A stretch of DNA of 64,000 bases from Competibacter sp963695105 (GCA_963695105.1 CAVOGC010000054.1:1-64000), one strand, 5' to 3'; positions 51,687 through 61,190 are shown, numbered from the stretch's first letter. The notes: generated from the letters alone by a model not told the origin. Made by a program: numbers and translations.

Positions 51687-51974
51687 TCAGCTTCCGCCCT
51701 GACGCTGGCTGGGGCGCTGCTCTTCATCGGGCAGGGTGATGTTCAATTCCAGAATTTCGCAGTCTCCTTCACGATCCAGATGCACCTTGACTTGACTCTG
51801 ATCGATCGGCACATACTTACGCACCACCTCCAGCAGCTCCTTTTTGAGCACCGGCAGGTAGTCGGGGCTGCTGCGGCGGTTACCCCGTTCGTGCGCGACG
51901 ATGATCTGTAATCTTTCCTTGGCCAGCGCCGCCGATTTGCTGGGCGGCGAGCGAAAGTAATCAAAAATGCCCAT
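51687..51974 (-). CDS. minE: Cell division topological specificity factor MinE
   Basis: A 95-residue protein that releases MinD from the membrane and drives MinCD pole-to-pole oscillation. The membrane-targeting start MGIFDYF, AKERLQIIVAHER and PVLKKELLEVVRKYV match the family; the tail is longer than in E. coli. It starts 3 bases after minD. Confidence 0.96.
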   Translation of the reverse strand: MGIFDYFRSPPSKSAALAKERLQIIVAHERGNRRSSPDYLPVLKKELLEVVRKYVPIDQSQVKVHLDREGDCEILELNITLPDEEQRPSQRQGGS

Positions 51975-51977
51975 GGC

Positions 51978-52790
51978 TTAGTTCCCGCCAAACAGACGCT
52001 TCAGAAACCCCTTCTTCTGGGTCACGAGAAACCGATGCGGCAGGTTTTTGCCCAGGAAGCGGTCGACCAGATCGCTATAGGCGGCACCCGCATCGCTACC
52101 CTCCTCCAAAATCACGGGAACACCGGCGTTCGAGGATTGCAAAACGGTCGGCGATTCCGGAATCACACCCAACAACGAAATGCCCAGGATTTCGAGCACG
52201 TCATCCACGCCAAGCATATCGCCCCGATCAGCGCGCTCCGGCGCGTAGCGCGACAGCACCAAATGCTCCTTGACTGGTTCGTCGCCTTGTTCGGCCCGAC
52301 GCGAGCGGCTGGCCAGAATGCCGAGGATGCGATCAGAATCGCGCACCGACGAAACCTCCGGATTGGTAACCACCAGCGCCTCGTCGGCGAAATACAGCGA
52401 CATCAGCGCCCCTCGCTCGATGCCGGCGGGCGAGTCGCAGACGATGTAATCAAAGCTCTGCTTGAGTTCGTGCAGGATTTTCTCCACGCCTTCCTTAGTG
52501 AGCGCCTCCTTGTCGCGGGTCTGCGAGGCCGGCAGGATATATAGATTTTCCACGCGCTTGTCGCGAATCAAGGCTTGATTGAGATTGGCCTCGTTGTTGA
52601 TGACGTTGATGAAGTCATACACAACCCGGCGTTCGCAGCCCATGATCAAGTCCAAATTGCGCAATCCGACATCGAAATCGATGACGGCGGTCCGGTAGCC
52701 GCGCTGGGCCAGACCGGTGGCGAAACTGGCGCTGGTCGTGGTCTTGCCCACACCCCCCTTGCCGGAAGTCACAACGATAACGGTTGCCAA
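51978..52790 (-). CDS. minD: Septum site-determining ATPase MinD
   Basis: A membrane-cycling ATPase, 270 residues, with the deviant Walker A loop GKGGVGKTT (about 10-18) and FDVGLRNLDLIMGCERRVVYD. DSPAGIERGA follows, and a C-terminal amphipathic membrane-targeting helix (KKGFLKRLF). Middle gene of minCDE. Confidence 0.97.
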   Translation of the reverse strand: MATVIVVTSGKGGVGKTTTSASFATGLAQRGYRTAVIDFDVGLRNLDLIMGCERRVVYDFINVINNEANLNQALIRDKRVENLYILPASQTRDKEALTKEGVEKILHELKQSFDYIVCDSPAGIERGALMSLYFADEALVVTNPEVSSVRDSDRILGILASRSRRAEQGDEPVKEHLVLSRYAPERADRGDMLGVDDVLEILGISLLGVIPESPTVLQSSNAGVPVILEEGSDAGAAYSDLVDRFLGKNLPHRFLVTQKKGFLKRLFGGN

Positions 52791-52845
52791 GCTGCTGTTC
52801 CTACAAGTTGCGTTTTAAAAGTAATGAATTGAGTCCGACCCATTG

Positions 52846-53568
52846 TCAACGTAGCAGATGATCGATAATCAATCGATCATCCGCCAAATGGATCTGGGCG
52901 GCCTTACCCCAATCATCCGCACCAATCTGCTCGCTGACCCGGTAGCGGCCAGCGATCGAGATCAATTCCGCTTCCAGTCCCTGGCAGAAGATTCGCGCCT
53001 CCAGGTCGCCTTTTACCCCCGCCTGCGCGCGCCCCCGCAGCAATCCGTAAACATGGACATGTCCGTCCGCCATGATCTCGGCGCCGGCGCTAACCGTCCC
53101 CAGAATGATCAAATCGCCATTTGGAGCATAGATTTGCTGGCCCGAACGCACCGGATGGCTAACGATCAGGCCGCGCGCCGACGCCGGCTCGGCCCGTTGC
53201 TCGGGTTTTTTAACGGGGCCGGCGGAGCGGCTTTCCGGCAGCAACGGCAATCCAGCCAATCGGGCGACTGCTTGCAGTTTGGGATTGCCGTTACGGATCC
53301 CCACCGGCACCATGCCGCACCCTTTTAACAGCTCGTACAGGGCAATGAAATCCACGCCATCCCTGGATTCATCCAGCCCTTCCAGATCAATCACCACCGG
53401 AGTACTGTTGAAAAAACCGGGAGCCTGTTTGATTTTCTCTATCAAATGCCGCTCAATGGCGACTCGATCCAGTTTGAAGAGATACAGGACGGTCAGCGTG
53501 AACAGGCTACCCTTGAGTTCGAAGGGCGGCGGCTCTTCGCTGGTGAGAGGAGGAGATCGCAGCAGCAT
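52846..53568 (-). CDS. minC: Septum site-determining inhibitor MinC
   Basis: A 240-residue inhibitor of FtsZ assembly. The N-terminal domain (FELKGSLFTLTVLYLF) acts on FtsZ. The C-terminal beta-helix (VRSGQQIYAPNGDLIILGTVSAGAEIMADGHVHVYGLLRGRA) binds MinD. First gene of minCDE, 55 bases before minD. Confidence 0.96.
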   Translation of the reverse strand: MLLRSPPLTSEEPPPFELKGSLFTLTVLYLFKLDRVAIERHLIEKIKQAPGFFNSTPVVIDLEGLDESRDGVDFIALYELLKGCGMVPVGIRNGNPKLQAVARLAGLPLLPESRSAGPVKKPEQRAEPASARGLIVSHPVRSGQQIYAPNGDLIILGTVSAGAEIMADGHVHVYGLLRGRAQAGVKGDLEARIFCQGLEAELISIAGRYRVSEQIGADDWGKAAQIHLADDRLIIDHLLR

Positions 53569-53677
53569 GGCGGTTGAGGCACCTTGGGCTAAACGCGTGT
53601 GTAGGGCGTTATTCTACACATCAACCGCGTTACCGGCGAACACGCATCCGGCCCCCCGCCCGGCCGTCGTTGGTGGC

Positions 53678-54157
53678 TCAATGATCGTGACCGTGTGGAT
53701 GAACATGCCCGTGGGATAATTCCTGCTCGGTCGCGTCTCGCACTTCCAGCACCTCCACCTCGAAATTCAGATTTTTGCCGGCCATCGGGTGGTTGGCGTC
53801 CAGGACCACGCCCTGTTCGTTCACCGCCAACACCGTGAAATTCATTAGGCCGTCGGGGCTTTCGCCCTGGACTTGCATACCGGCTTGAATGGTCTCGTTC
53901 GGGGGAAACTGCTCGCGCGGCACCTCGAACACGGCTTGCGGGTTGTATTCACCGTAGCCCTCGGCGGGCGCCACCTGGACAGAGGAACTGAAACCGGCCC
54001 CATTGCCCTCCAGCGCCGCCTCCAAGCCCCGGATGATATTACCGTGGCCGTGCAGGTAAGTAAGCGGCTCGCGCCCGCGACTGGAGTCGAGAGCCACGCC
54101 CCCATCATCAGTCAAAGTGTAATGCAGCGATACGACCTTGTCTTTTTCTGCCTTCAT
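53678..54157 (-). CDS. FKBP-type peptidyl-prolyl isomerase, SlyD-like
   Basis: A 159-residue protein with an FKBP domain split by the IF (insert-in-flap) chaperone loop, the SlyD plan: VVSLHYTLTDDGGVALDSS, LTYLHGHGNIIRGLEAAL, then VAPAEGYGEYNP and the IF domain (about 70-125). The tail HGHVHPHGHDH is a short metal-binding His cluster. ATG 54157 follows AGGAG; a GTG two codons earlier is less likely. Confidence 0.93.
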   Translation of the reverse strand: MKAEKDKVVSLHYTLTDDGGVALDSSRGREPLTYLHGHGNIIRGLEAALEGNGAGFSSSVQVAPAEGYGEYNPQAVFEVPREQFPPNETIQAGMQVQGESPDGLMNFTVLAVNEQGVVLDANHPMAGKNLNFEVEVLEVRDATEQELSHGHVHPHGHDH

Positions 54158-54326
54158 GAGCACTCCTGTCAGGTTGAAACAAAATTGTACTATAGATCAC
54201 GCTTGATGTTTTCGCCGTCCTAAACCCGGCCATCCGGTTATGCCAACATGCTGCCGCCGCTCGACCTCCCGCCAAACACAACCTAGCCTCTATACTTTAG
54301 CCATCTTTAGCTTAGGGGAAACTGCC

Positions 54327-54875
54327 GTGACGCCCATCTCGCCATGCACCCACCGGGCTTTCCTTGCGCTGCTACTGTCCGGATTATTCTGGCTGGGAGG
54401 CTGCGCGACGCCATCGGCGTCGTCAGGCGTCGCCGATGGCGTCGCGCACACCGCCGCGCGCCAGCGCATTCTCGGCACCGCCGAACGGCTGATCGGCACA
54501 CCCTACGTGTTGGGCGGCGAATCGCCCGGCGGGGTGGATTGCAGCGGCCTGGTGCAGTACGCCTATTTGCAGGCCGGCATCCGAGTGCCGCGCACGGCGA
54601 TGGAACAGTTTCGGTCGGGACGACCGCAACGCAGGGTCCTGCCCGGCGATCTGCTGTTTTTCCGTACCGGTAACAACGGCATGGTTTCACATGTCGGGAT
54701 CTACGCCGGCAAGGGACAAATGATCCATGCCTCCTCCGGCAGCGGCCAAGTCCGTAAAGTCAGCCTGAAGCGGCGCTACTGGCAACAACGGCTGGTCGGA
54801 GGCGCGACGTTCCTCGGCGGCACGGCGCCGCTGGTCGGACACGCCGCGCCGACCGGCGCCGGCCCTTCCGGCTAA
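54327..54875 (+). CDS. NlpC/P60-family cell-wall endopeptidase, lipoprotein
   Basis: A 182-residue lipoprotein with signal and lipobox LGGC (Cys near residue 26) and an NlpC/P60 cysteine peptidase domain. The catalytic Cys is in GGVDCSGLVQYAY, the His in SHVGIYAG, and the third His in MIHASSGSG. Such enzymes cut peptide cross-links or stems in peptidoglycan. The GTG at 54327 has AGGGGAA 6 bases upstream and gives a clean signal peptide. The 3' end overlaps the yafJ-like gene tail to tail by four bases. Confidence 0.93.
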   Translation: MTPISPCTHRAFLALLLSGLFWLGGCATPSASSGVADGVAHTAARQRILGTAERLIGTPYVLGGESPGGVDCSGLVQYAYLQAGIRVPRTAMEQFRSGRPQRRVLPGDLLFFRTGNNGMVSHVGIYAGKGQMIHASSGSGQVRKVSLKRRYWQQRLVGGATFLGGTAPLVGHAAPTGAGPSG

Positions 54876-55651
54876 TGCTCGAACATGGCCACCGGGTCGC
54901 CAGCGGCAAAGATCGCCAACGTGCCCGGATTCATGATCGTCCACGGCTCGTTGTCGGTCAGCGGCCGGGTCGCCACCACGGTCACGACATCGTCAGGCGT
55001 GGTTTCCGCCTGAAAATCCACCATCATGTCGGCGTCCATCAACCGAGCCTTGCCAAATGGCGCCCGCCGAGTCAGCCACGACAGTTGCGTACTGCAATGG
55101 GCATACAGGTAATGGGCGTCGCTGAGCAGGAAATTGCACACTCCGCGCGGGTTCAATTCCCGCGCCAAGGCGTGGACGTGGCGCCACAGCACTGCTGGCC
55201 GACGCGGCGGTTGGGGAAACCGGGCACGAATGCGGTCCAACAACCAGCAGAAGGCATGCTCGCTGTCGGTGCCGCCGATGGGGCGGTAAAAATGCAGTGG
55301 CAATCGCTTTACTCCCCGCAACTGACCATTGTGGGCAAACACCCAATGCCGGCCCCACAACTCGCGGCCGAACGGATGGGTGTTCTCCAGGCAGACCCGG
55401 CCGCGGTTGGCGCGGCGGATGTGACTGACCACGATCCGGCTCTTGATGGCGTAGCGCTGCACCAAACGGGCGATTTCCGATTCGGCGCTGGGATGGGGAT
55501 CGTGAAAGGCGCGACAACCACGTCCCTCGTAAAAGGCGATGCCCCACCCGTCCCGATGGGGTCCGGTCCTGCCGCCACGCTGCATCAGACCGGTAAAGCT
55601 AAAACAGATATCGGTGGGCACATTGGCGCTCATCCCGAGCAATTCGCACAT
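54872..55651 (-). CDS. Class II glutamine amidotransferase-like protein (YafJ type)
   Basis: A 259-residue protein with the N-terminal nucleophile glutaminase fold. Met removal would expose Cys2 (MCELLGMSANVP). RDGWGIAFYEG, VSHIRRANRG and the FAHNGQL segment complete the active site, and GGTDSEHAF follows. No synthase domain is attached, so the amide acceptor is unknown. ATG 55651 follows GGGAG. It lies 13 bases after the metallo-beta-lactamase-fold gene. Confidence 0.92.
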   Translation of the reverse strand: MCELLGMSANVPTDICFSFTGLMQRGGRTGPHRDGWGIAFYEGRGCRAFHDPHPSAESEIARLVQRYAIKSRIVVSHIRRANRGRVCLENTHPFGRELWGRHWVFAHNGQLRGVKRLPLHFYRPIGGTDSEHAFCWLLDRIRARFPQPPRRPAVLWRHVHALARELNPRGVCNFLLSDAHYLYAHCSTQLSWLTRRAPFGKARLMDADMMVDFQAETTPDDVVTVVATRPLTDNEPWTIMNPGTLAIFAAGDPVAMFEH

Positions 55652-55664
55652 CTCCCATCCCCTT

Positions 55665-56369
55665 CTAACCCCAGTTCGGCCCCAGCGGCGACCGCCAGTC
55701 GGACGGCTCCGCCACCCCCCGCTCACGACGCAGATAGTCCAGAAACGGGTTGCTCTCCAGTTCCTGCTCCAAGGTCGTTACCGGCCCGTGGCCGCTGCAT
55801 ACGATCAGGTGCCCCGGCAACTCCAGCAGCCGACGCAGGCTGGCTTGCATCAGATCCGGGTCGCTCATGGGGAAATCGGTCCGGCCGACGCTGCCGGCGA
55901 ACAGCGTGTCGCCGACGAAGATATAGGTGTCGTCGTAATAACAGCCCTGCCCCGGCGTATGCCCCGGCGTGGACAAAAAGCGAAAACGCAGCTCGCCGCC
56001 GAGATCAAGCGTGTCGTCGTCCCGCACTTCCCGGTCGATCCGGCCACTCGGTCGGTCAAAATCCGCCATGCCGAACAGCAGGGAACCCTGCTGGGGCAAT
56101 ACGTCGAACATCGGTCGCTCCAAAGCCGGCAGGTAGGTGACCGCTTCGGGGAACTCCCGCTGCAGGTCGGCCAAACCGCCGGCATGGTCGAAATGCGCGT
56201 GGGTCAACAGGATAGCCCGCAGGTTCGGGCGTGGCTGCATGCCCGCCAAGGCGTTCGCCAATTGGGGACCGTCCCCGGTATCCACCACGGCACAGACACC
56301 CGAGGACGGGTCCTCCAGCAGATAGGCGTTGACCTGGAACGCACCGAGGGTAAGACAGCGGACTTTCAT
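55665..56369 (-). CDS. Metallo-beta-lactamase-fold hydrolase (glyoxalase II-like, YcbL type)
   Basis: A 234-residue single-domain protein with the metal motif THAHFDHAGG, a later His in TPGHTPGQGCYY, the bridging Asp in FVGDTLFAGSVGRTDFP, and the last His in CSGHGPVTTLEQE. This matches the short glyoxalase II-like hydrolases that cleave thioesters such as lactoylglutathione, but substrate is unproven. ATG 56369 (MKVRCLTLGAFQVNAYLL) overlaps the upstream gene stop by four bases. Confidence 0.92.
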   Translation of the reverse strand: MKVRCLTLGAFQVNAYLLEDPSSGVCAVVDTGDGPQLANALAGMQPRPNLRAILLTHAHFDHAGGLADLQREFPEAVTYLPALERPMFDVLPQQGSLLFGMADFDRPSGRIDREVRDDDTLDLGGELRFRFLSTPGHTPGQGCYYDDTYIFVGDTLFAGSVGRTDFPMSDPDLMQASLRRLLELPGHLIVCSGHGPVTTLEQELESNPFLDYLRRERGVAEPSDWRSPLGPNWG

Positions 56370-56806
56370 GATGGCCACTCGACGATATGGTCTTCCAGTC
56401 GCCGGTTTCGCCGTTCCAACACCGCCCAACCGCACACGCTCATACCCGCCCGGCGGGTCGAGTCGGAGGCGTGGGTCCGCAGCGGATGCCAGTCCGGCAA
56501 CGGCTTACGCTCCGCCCGCAACCGGTACGCGCAGGTGGACGGCAGCCAGTTTACCCGTTCCACTTCGGCCGGCGTCAGCCGCACGCAGTCGGGAACCCAG
56601 CGGAAACGGTCAGCATAACGGGTGCAACGACCGGTTCCGAGATCCAACAACCGGCAGGCGACATTGGTGTGGAACAGCTCACCCGTATCCTCATCCTCCA
56701 GCTTGTGCAGGCAACATTTGCCGCAGCCGTCACAAAGAGCTTCCCATTCGATCAACGTGAAATCAGGGAGGGATTTTTCTTCCCAAAAGAGCGGGGCGGT
56801 ATCCAT
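56366..56806 (-). CDS. UPF0260 (YcgN-like) cysteine-cluster protein
   Basis: A 146-residue protein of the UPF0260/YkgJ-type cysteine cluster families: FWEEKSLPDFTLIEWEALCDGCGKCCLHKLED, then ACRLLD and the CTRYADR segment. The grouped Cys residues (CDGCGKCC, CRLL, RCTRY) suggest zinc or iron-sulfur binding. The function is unknown. ATG 56806 is the likely start. Confidence 0.93.
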   Translation of the reverse strand: MDTAPLFWEEKSLPDFTLIEWEALCDGCGKCCLHKLEDEDTGELFHTNVACRLLDLGTGRCTRYADRFRWVPDCVRLTPAEVERVNWLPSTCAYRLRAERKPLPDWHPLRTHASDSTRRAGMSVCGWAVLERRNRRLEDHIVEWPS

Positions 56807-56862
56807 GGCGACCGATAAGCAAGAGGGAAAAACAGGGACGCTGGGCGGCGCCCCCAACCGGT

Positions 56863-57294
56863 TCAGGAATTGATGTATTCGCGCAGATTCTTGGCTTCGA
56901 CGGCGGTCTCTTCGAGTTTGGCCTTCACCAAGTCACCGATGGAGACCACGCCCACCATCCTGCCGTCTTCCACCACCGGCATGTGACGGAACCGTTTGGC
57001 GGTCATCACGGCCAGCGTCTCGCCGACGGTATCGCTCGGCTTGCCAAGATAGATGTTGGTGGTCATCCAGTCTTTCACCAGCATGGTTTCGAAATCGCTT
57101 TCGCCTTCGGCGTACAGCCGTATCAAGTCGCGCTCCGTCAGGATACCCATCGGCTCACCACTGGGACCTTGCACCATCACAGACCCAACGTGTTTGGCAT
57201 GCATGGTTCGGATGGCGGACCCCACCGTGCTGGCCTCCGGCACAATCACGGGCTCGCCCCCTTTGTTCTTCAGCACTTCCTTCAGTTGCATCAT
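56863..57294 (-). CDS. CBS-pair protein
   Basis: A 143-residue protein made almost wholly of two CBS motifs: VGSAIRTMHAKHVGSVMVQ then GILTERDLIR, and VGETLAVMTAKRFRHMPVVEDGRMVGVVSIGDLVK. It probably binds an adenine nucleotide and regulates a partner not identified here. GGGAGGTG precedes the ATG by 7 bases. Confidence 0.92.
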   Translation of the reverse strand: MMQLKEVLKNKGGEPVIVPEASTVGSAIRTMHAKHVGSVMVQGPSGEPMGILTERDLIRLYAEGESDFETMLVKDWMTTNIYLGKPSDTVGETLAVMTAKRFRHMPVVEDGRMVGVVSIGDLVKAKLEETAVEAKNLREYINS

Positions 57295-57453
57295 GGGCAG
57301 ACACCTCCCTAATCATGAATTTCATTAATCATCGAGCAAGATAGCTCGTTAAAATAATTTATCAAAATTGTCGGCTTTGGCGATAGAAACCACCCGGCGG
57401 AGCCAAGCCTGCCGCAACAGGCGACGCGAACTCCACCGCGTAGTGTAGACGCT

Positions 57454-59358
57454 TTAGCAACCAAGCGTCAGCAACAGACCGTTCAACCGTTTCACAAAGC
57501 TGGCCGGATCTTCGAGTTGCCCCCCCTCGGCCAGCATCGCCTGCTCGAACAACAGGTGGGTCCAGTCGCCAAAACGGCCGGCGTCTGCTTCGTCCTTCAG
57601 CCGGGCGACCAGCGGGTGATGGGGATTCAATTCCAGGTGCGGCTTACTGACCGGCACGTTCTGACCCGCCTCGCGCAGCAGGCGCTCCAGGTGGGCGCTA
57701 AGCGCGTATTCGTCCACCACCAGGCAGGCCGGGGAGTCGGTCAGCCGCGAGGAAACCCGCACTTCGTTGACCTTGTCGCCCAGCACGTCCTTGACTCTGG
57801 TTAGCAAATCCTTGAACTGATCCTCGGCCTGCTTCTGCTCCTGTTTTTCCTCCTCCGAAGCGATCTTGTCCAAATCCAGCGCACCCTTGGCGACCGACTG
57901 GAAATGTTTGCCTTCGAACTCGGCCAGGTGCGACATCAGCCACTCGTCCACCCGATCGGTCAGCAACAAAACCTCCAGGCCTTTCTTGCGGAAGACTTCC
58001 AGGTGCGGGCTGTTTTTGGCGGCGGCGAAGCTGTCGGCGCTAATGTAGTAAATCTTGTCCTGTCCTTCCTTCATCCGGCCGACGTAGTCCGCCAGCGCGA
58101 TGGTTTGCTCGGCGTTGTCGTTGTGGGTCGAGGCAAAGCGCAGCAGTTTGGCGATTTGCTCGCGATTGCCATAATCCTCCGCCGGCCCTTCCTTGAGGAC
58201 CCGCCCAAAATCTTTCCAGAACTTGCCGTATTTCTCAGCGTCGTTGGCCGCCATGTCCTCCAGCAGTCCCAGCACTTTCTTGACCGATCCGCCACGAATG
58301 CTGTCCACGATTTTGCTGCTTTGCAGGATTTCGCGGGAGATGTTGAGCGGCAGGTCGTTGGAATCGATGACGCCGCGCACGAAGCGCAAATAACGCGGCA
58401 TCAGATGCTCGGCGTCGTCCATGATGAACACCCGCTGCACGTACAGCTTCACCCCGTGACGCTGTTCGCGATCCCATAGATCGAATGGAGCGCGCGCCGG
58501 GATAAACAGCAGCGAGGTGTATTCCAGCTTGCCCTCGACCCGGTTGTGGGTCCAGGCCAGCGGGTCTTCGAAGTCGTGGCCGACATGCTTGTAAAACTCC
58601 TTGTACTCCTCGTCCTTGATTTCCTGTTTGGGCCGCGCCCACAGCGCCGCCGCCTGATTGATGCGCTCCTCTTCGATGGTCGGCGGCGCGTCCTTGTCTT
58701 CGCTGAATTTTTCTACCGGCATCATTACCGGCAGCGTGATATGGTCGGAATACTTGGTGATGATGGAGCGCAACTGCCACTCGTTCAGCAGATCGCTCTC
58801 ATCCTCGCGCAGATGGAGAATCACCTCGGTGCCGCGCGCGGGTTTTTCAATGGTTTCCAGCGTGTACTCGCCCTCGCCGGCGGATTCCCAAAGCACCCCG
58901 TGTTCCGGCCCCATGCCGGCGCGGCGGGTGCGCAGCGTGACCTTGTCGGCCACGATGAAGCTGGAGTAGAAACCGACGCCAAACTGGCCAATCAGGTTGG
59001 CGTCTCGGGACTGATCGCCGCTCAGCTTCTGCATGAACTGGCGGGTACCGGAACGGGCGATCGTACCGATGTTGTCGATGACCTCCTGCCGATCCATGCC
59101 GATACCGTTATCGGACACGGTGATGGTGCGCGTGTCCTTATCGAAACTCACCCGGATTTTCAGGTCGGGATCGCTCTCGTACAAAGCACCGTCGGTGAGG
59201 GCCTCGAAGCGCAATTTATCGCAGGCGTCGGAGGCGTTGGAGATCAGCTCGCGGAGGAAAACCTCCTTGTGTGAATACAGGGAATGCGCGACCAGGCGCA
59301 GCAACTGCTGCACCTCGGCCTGAAAACCAAGGGTTTCCTTATGGGCTTCGACGGTCAT
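57454..59358 (-). CDS. htpG: Hsp90-family chaperone HtpG
   Basis: ATP-dependent cytosolic chaperone, 634 residues. The N-terminal GHKL ATPase shows FLRELISNASDACDKLRFEAL, VSDNGIGMDRQEVIDNIGTIARSGT and QFGVGFYSSFIVADKV. The middle domain contains LPLNISREILQ. The frame opens 31 codons earlier, but MTVEAHKETLGFQAEV at 59358 is the family start. No heat-shock promoter is obvious upstream. Confidence 0.97.
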   Translation of the reverse strand: MTVEAHKETLGFQAEVQQLLRLVAHSLYSHKEVFLRELISNASDACDKLRFEALTDGALYESDPDLKIRVSFDKDTRTITVSDNGIGMDRQEVIDNIGTIARSGTRQFMQKLSGDQSRDANLIGQFGVGFYSSFIVADKVTLRTRRAGMGPEHGVLWESAGEGEYTLETIEKPARGTEVILHLREDESDLLNEWQLRSIITKYSDHITLPVMMPVEKFSEDKDAPPTIEEERINQAAALWARPKQEIKDEEYKEFYKHVGHDFEDPLAWTHNRVEGKLEYTSLLFIPARAPFDLWDREQRHGVKLYVQRVFIMDDAEHLMPRYLRFVRGVIDSNDLPLNISREILQSSKIVDSIRGGSVKKVLGLLEDMAANDAEKYGKFWKDFGRVLKEGPAEDYGNREQIAKLLRFASTHNDNAEQTIALADYVGRMKEGQDKIYYISADSFAAAKNSPHLEVFRKKGLEVLLLTDRVDEWLMSHLAEFEGKHFQSVAKGALDLDKIASEEEKQEQKQAEDQFKDLLTRVKDVLGDKVNEVRVSSRLTDSPACLVVDEYALSAHLERLLREAGQNVPVSKPHLELNPHHPLVARLKDEADAGRFGDWTHLLFEQAMLAEGGQLEDPASFVKRLNGLLLTLGC

Positions 59359-59422
59359 GGGGAACGGTCTCCTGGGTGGTGTTCGTATGCCAGGAGCGGA
59401 TATGAGGGCGGCTGAGGGGATT

Positions 59423-59914
59423 TCAAGCGGCCAGATCGTCCACACCCTCATGCCGCAGCAACCAGCGCTTGATGACTAGGGGATCGCCGGTGACTTCGCC
59501 CGCGTAACCGCCCAATCCCTGTCGGGCCACCACTCGATGGCAGGGAATGAGAACCGGGATCGGATTGCTCCGGCAGGCTCCGCCGATGGCGCGGGCGGCG
59601 GTGCCGAGTCGCGCCGCCAACTCGCCGTAGGTCAGCACCGTCCCCGGTGGAATGGTTTGAAGCGCTTTCCACACCCGTTGCTGAAACGCGGTGCCTCCAG
59701 GCAACAACGCAACCGTAAACGGGGTGCGAGAATCGCGAAAATAGGCTTGCAACTGGGTCGTGACAGCCTGGGTTGCGGCATCCGCCGGCACCAGTTCGGG
59801 GGTATCGACGGGCAGGTAATCGAGTTCGCTCACCGCCTCGCCGGCCATGCGGATGCCGATCTTGCCCAGCAGCGGCACGGCAATAATCGCCTGATAGGCA
59901 TCGGTCGCGATCAT
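59423..59914 (-). CDS. ogt: Methylated-DNA--protein-cysteine methyltransferase
   Basis: A 163-residue suicide repair protein that takes the alkyl group from O6-alkylguanine. The active Cys is in the PCHRVV motif, preceded by GTVLTYGELAARLG (recognition helix) and SNPIPVLI. ATG 59914 starts 2 bases after the cysQ stop; the longer open frame would read back through cysQ in another frame. The N-terminal domain lacks the Ada metal-binding Cys set, so Ogt is the better name. Confidence 0.95.
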   Translation of the reverse strand: MIATDAYQAIIAVPLLGKIGIRMAGEAVSELDYLPVDTPELVPADAATQAVTTQLQAYFRDSRTPFTVALLPGGTAFQQRVWKALQTIPPGTVLTYGELAARLGTAARAIGGACRSNPIPVLIPCHRVVARQGLGGYAGEVTGDPLVIKRWLLRHEGVDDLAA

Positions 59915-59916
59915 GT

Positions 59917-60735
59917 TTAACCCTCGCGCGGAACGTAGCGCAGCCAGTCGCGGCCAGCGTCGCCGTAAACGATGAAGTACGGATTCAGCAGCGAGTCGCG
60001 CGTGTTGTAGCGCAGTGGCTCGCCCGTCTCCGCCGATACCACCCGGCCTCCGGCCGCTTCGACGATGGCTTGCGCGGCGGCGGTGTCCCACTCCGAGGTC
60101 AGACCCAGCCGGGGATACACATCCGCCGCACCCTCCGCGACTCGGCAAAACTTGAGCGAACTACCGATGGTGACCAGGTGGTGCGCGCCCAAGGCGGCGA
60201 CGAAGGCCCGCAATCCCGCGCCCCCGTGAGTTTTGCTGCCGGCCACCCGCACCGGTTCGCCCGCCCGCAGCCGTCTAACCGAGATCGGTCGCGGCGACTG
60301 ACCCGGTTCGGCGCGGAACGCGCCGTGACGGCGCGCGGCAAAATAGCACACTCCGGTCACCGGCGCCCGCACCACCCCGAGCACGGGTTCATGGTCTTCG
60401 ATCAGGGCGATGTTGACGGTAAACTCGCCGTTGCGCTTCACGAATTCCTTGGTGCCGTCCAACGGGTCCACCAGCCAATAGCGTCGCCATTGCGACCGTT
60501 CGGCGAACGGCACGGCCGCCGATTCCTCGGACAGGATGGGAAGGTCGGGCGTCAAGCGCCGCAGGCCGGCGGTAATGGCATGATGGGCAGCCAAGTCGGC
60601 GGCGGTCAGCGGGCTGTCGTCGTCCTTGGCGGTTACCCCGAACGCGGTGGCGTATACCTCCAGGATGCGCTCGCTGGCTTCCGCCGCCAGCACCCGGACC
60701 GGCTCCAGCCAATTCTTCAACCATGGGTCGTGCAT
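59917..60735 (-). CDS. cysQ: 3'(2'),5'-bisphosphate nucleotidase CysQ
   Basis: A 272-residue magnesium-dependent phosphatase that removes 3'-phosphoadenosine 5'-phosphate left from sulfate assimilation. Metal ligands lie in ILSEESAAVPF and the family motif VDPLDGTKEFVKRNGEFTVN; the C-terminal signature is in LTSEWDTAAAQAIVEAAGG. ogt follows almost without gap. Confidence 0.94.
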   Translation of the reverse strand: MHDPWLKNWLEPVRVLAAEASERILEVYATAFGVTAKDDDSPLTAADLAAHHAITAGLRRLTPDLPILSEESAAVPFAERSQWRRYWLVDPLDGTKEFVKRNGEFTVNIALIEDHEPVLGVVRAPVTGVCYFAARRHGAFRAEPGQSPRPISVRRLRAGEPVRVAGSKTHGGAGLRAFVAALGAHHLVTIGSSLKFCRVAEGAADVYPRLGLTSEWDTAAAQAIVEAAGGRVVSAETGEPLRYNTRDSLLNPYFIVYGDAGRDWLRYVPREG

Positions 60736-60781
60736 GTCACCCTCCCGCCCCCAACCCCCTCCTTGAGGAAGAGGATCGCCA

Positions 60782-60812
60782 ATAAAAAGGGGCGACCCTG
60801 GAAGATCGCCCC
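60782..60812 (-). terminator. Rho-independent terminator after rplS
   Basis: On the minus strand GGGGCGA pairs with TCGCCCC across a 10-base loop and runs into TTTTTATT, 27 bases after the rplS stop. It ends the rpsP-rimM-trmD-rplS transcript. Confidence 0.9.
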
Positions 60813-60838
60813 ATCGCCGGTCGTCGCCGTCCGTGAGT

Positions 60839-61186
60839 TTAACGCAACTTTTCCTTGATGCGGGCCGCCTTGCCTTCCAGACCGCGCAGGTAGTACAGCT
60901 TGGCGCGACGCACGTCGCCCCGGCGTTTGACGCTGATGTCGGCGATCACCGGACTGTAGGTTTGGAACACTCGTTCCACGCCCTCGCCATGGGAAATTTT
61001 GCGCACGGTAAACGCCGAGTTCAGGCCACGGTTGCGTTTGGCGATGACAACCCCTTCGAAGGACTGCAAGCGCTCGCGGTTGCCCTCCTTCACCTTAACC
61101 CGCACCACCACGGTATCGCCGGGATTAAAGGCCGTGATCTCGTGGTTCATTTGTTCGCGTTCGAATTCTTCCACCAGTTTGCTCAT
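60839..61186 (-). CDS. rplS: Ribosomal protein L19
   Basis: A 115-residue protein at the 30S-50S interface. FNPGDTVVVRVKVKEGNRERLQSFEG and the family signature KRRGDVRRAKLYYLRGLEGKAARI identify it. ATG 61186 (MSKLVEEFE) with GGAG upstream is preferred over an extension that overlaps trmD. Last gene of the operon. Confidence 0.97.
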   Translation of the reverse strand: MSKLVEEFEREQMNHEITAFNPGDTVVVRVKVKEGNRERLQSFEGVVIAKRNRGLNSAFTVRKISHGEGVERVFQTYSPVIADISVKRRGDVRRAKLYYLRGLEGKAARIKEKLR

Positions 61187-61190
61187 GACA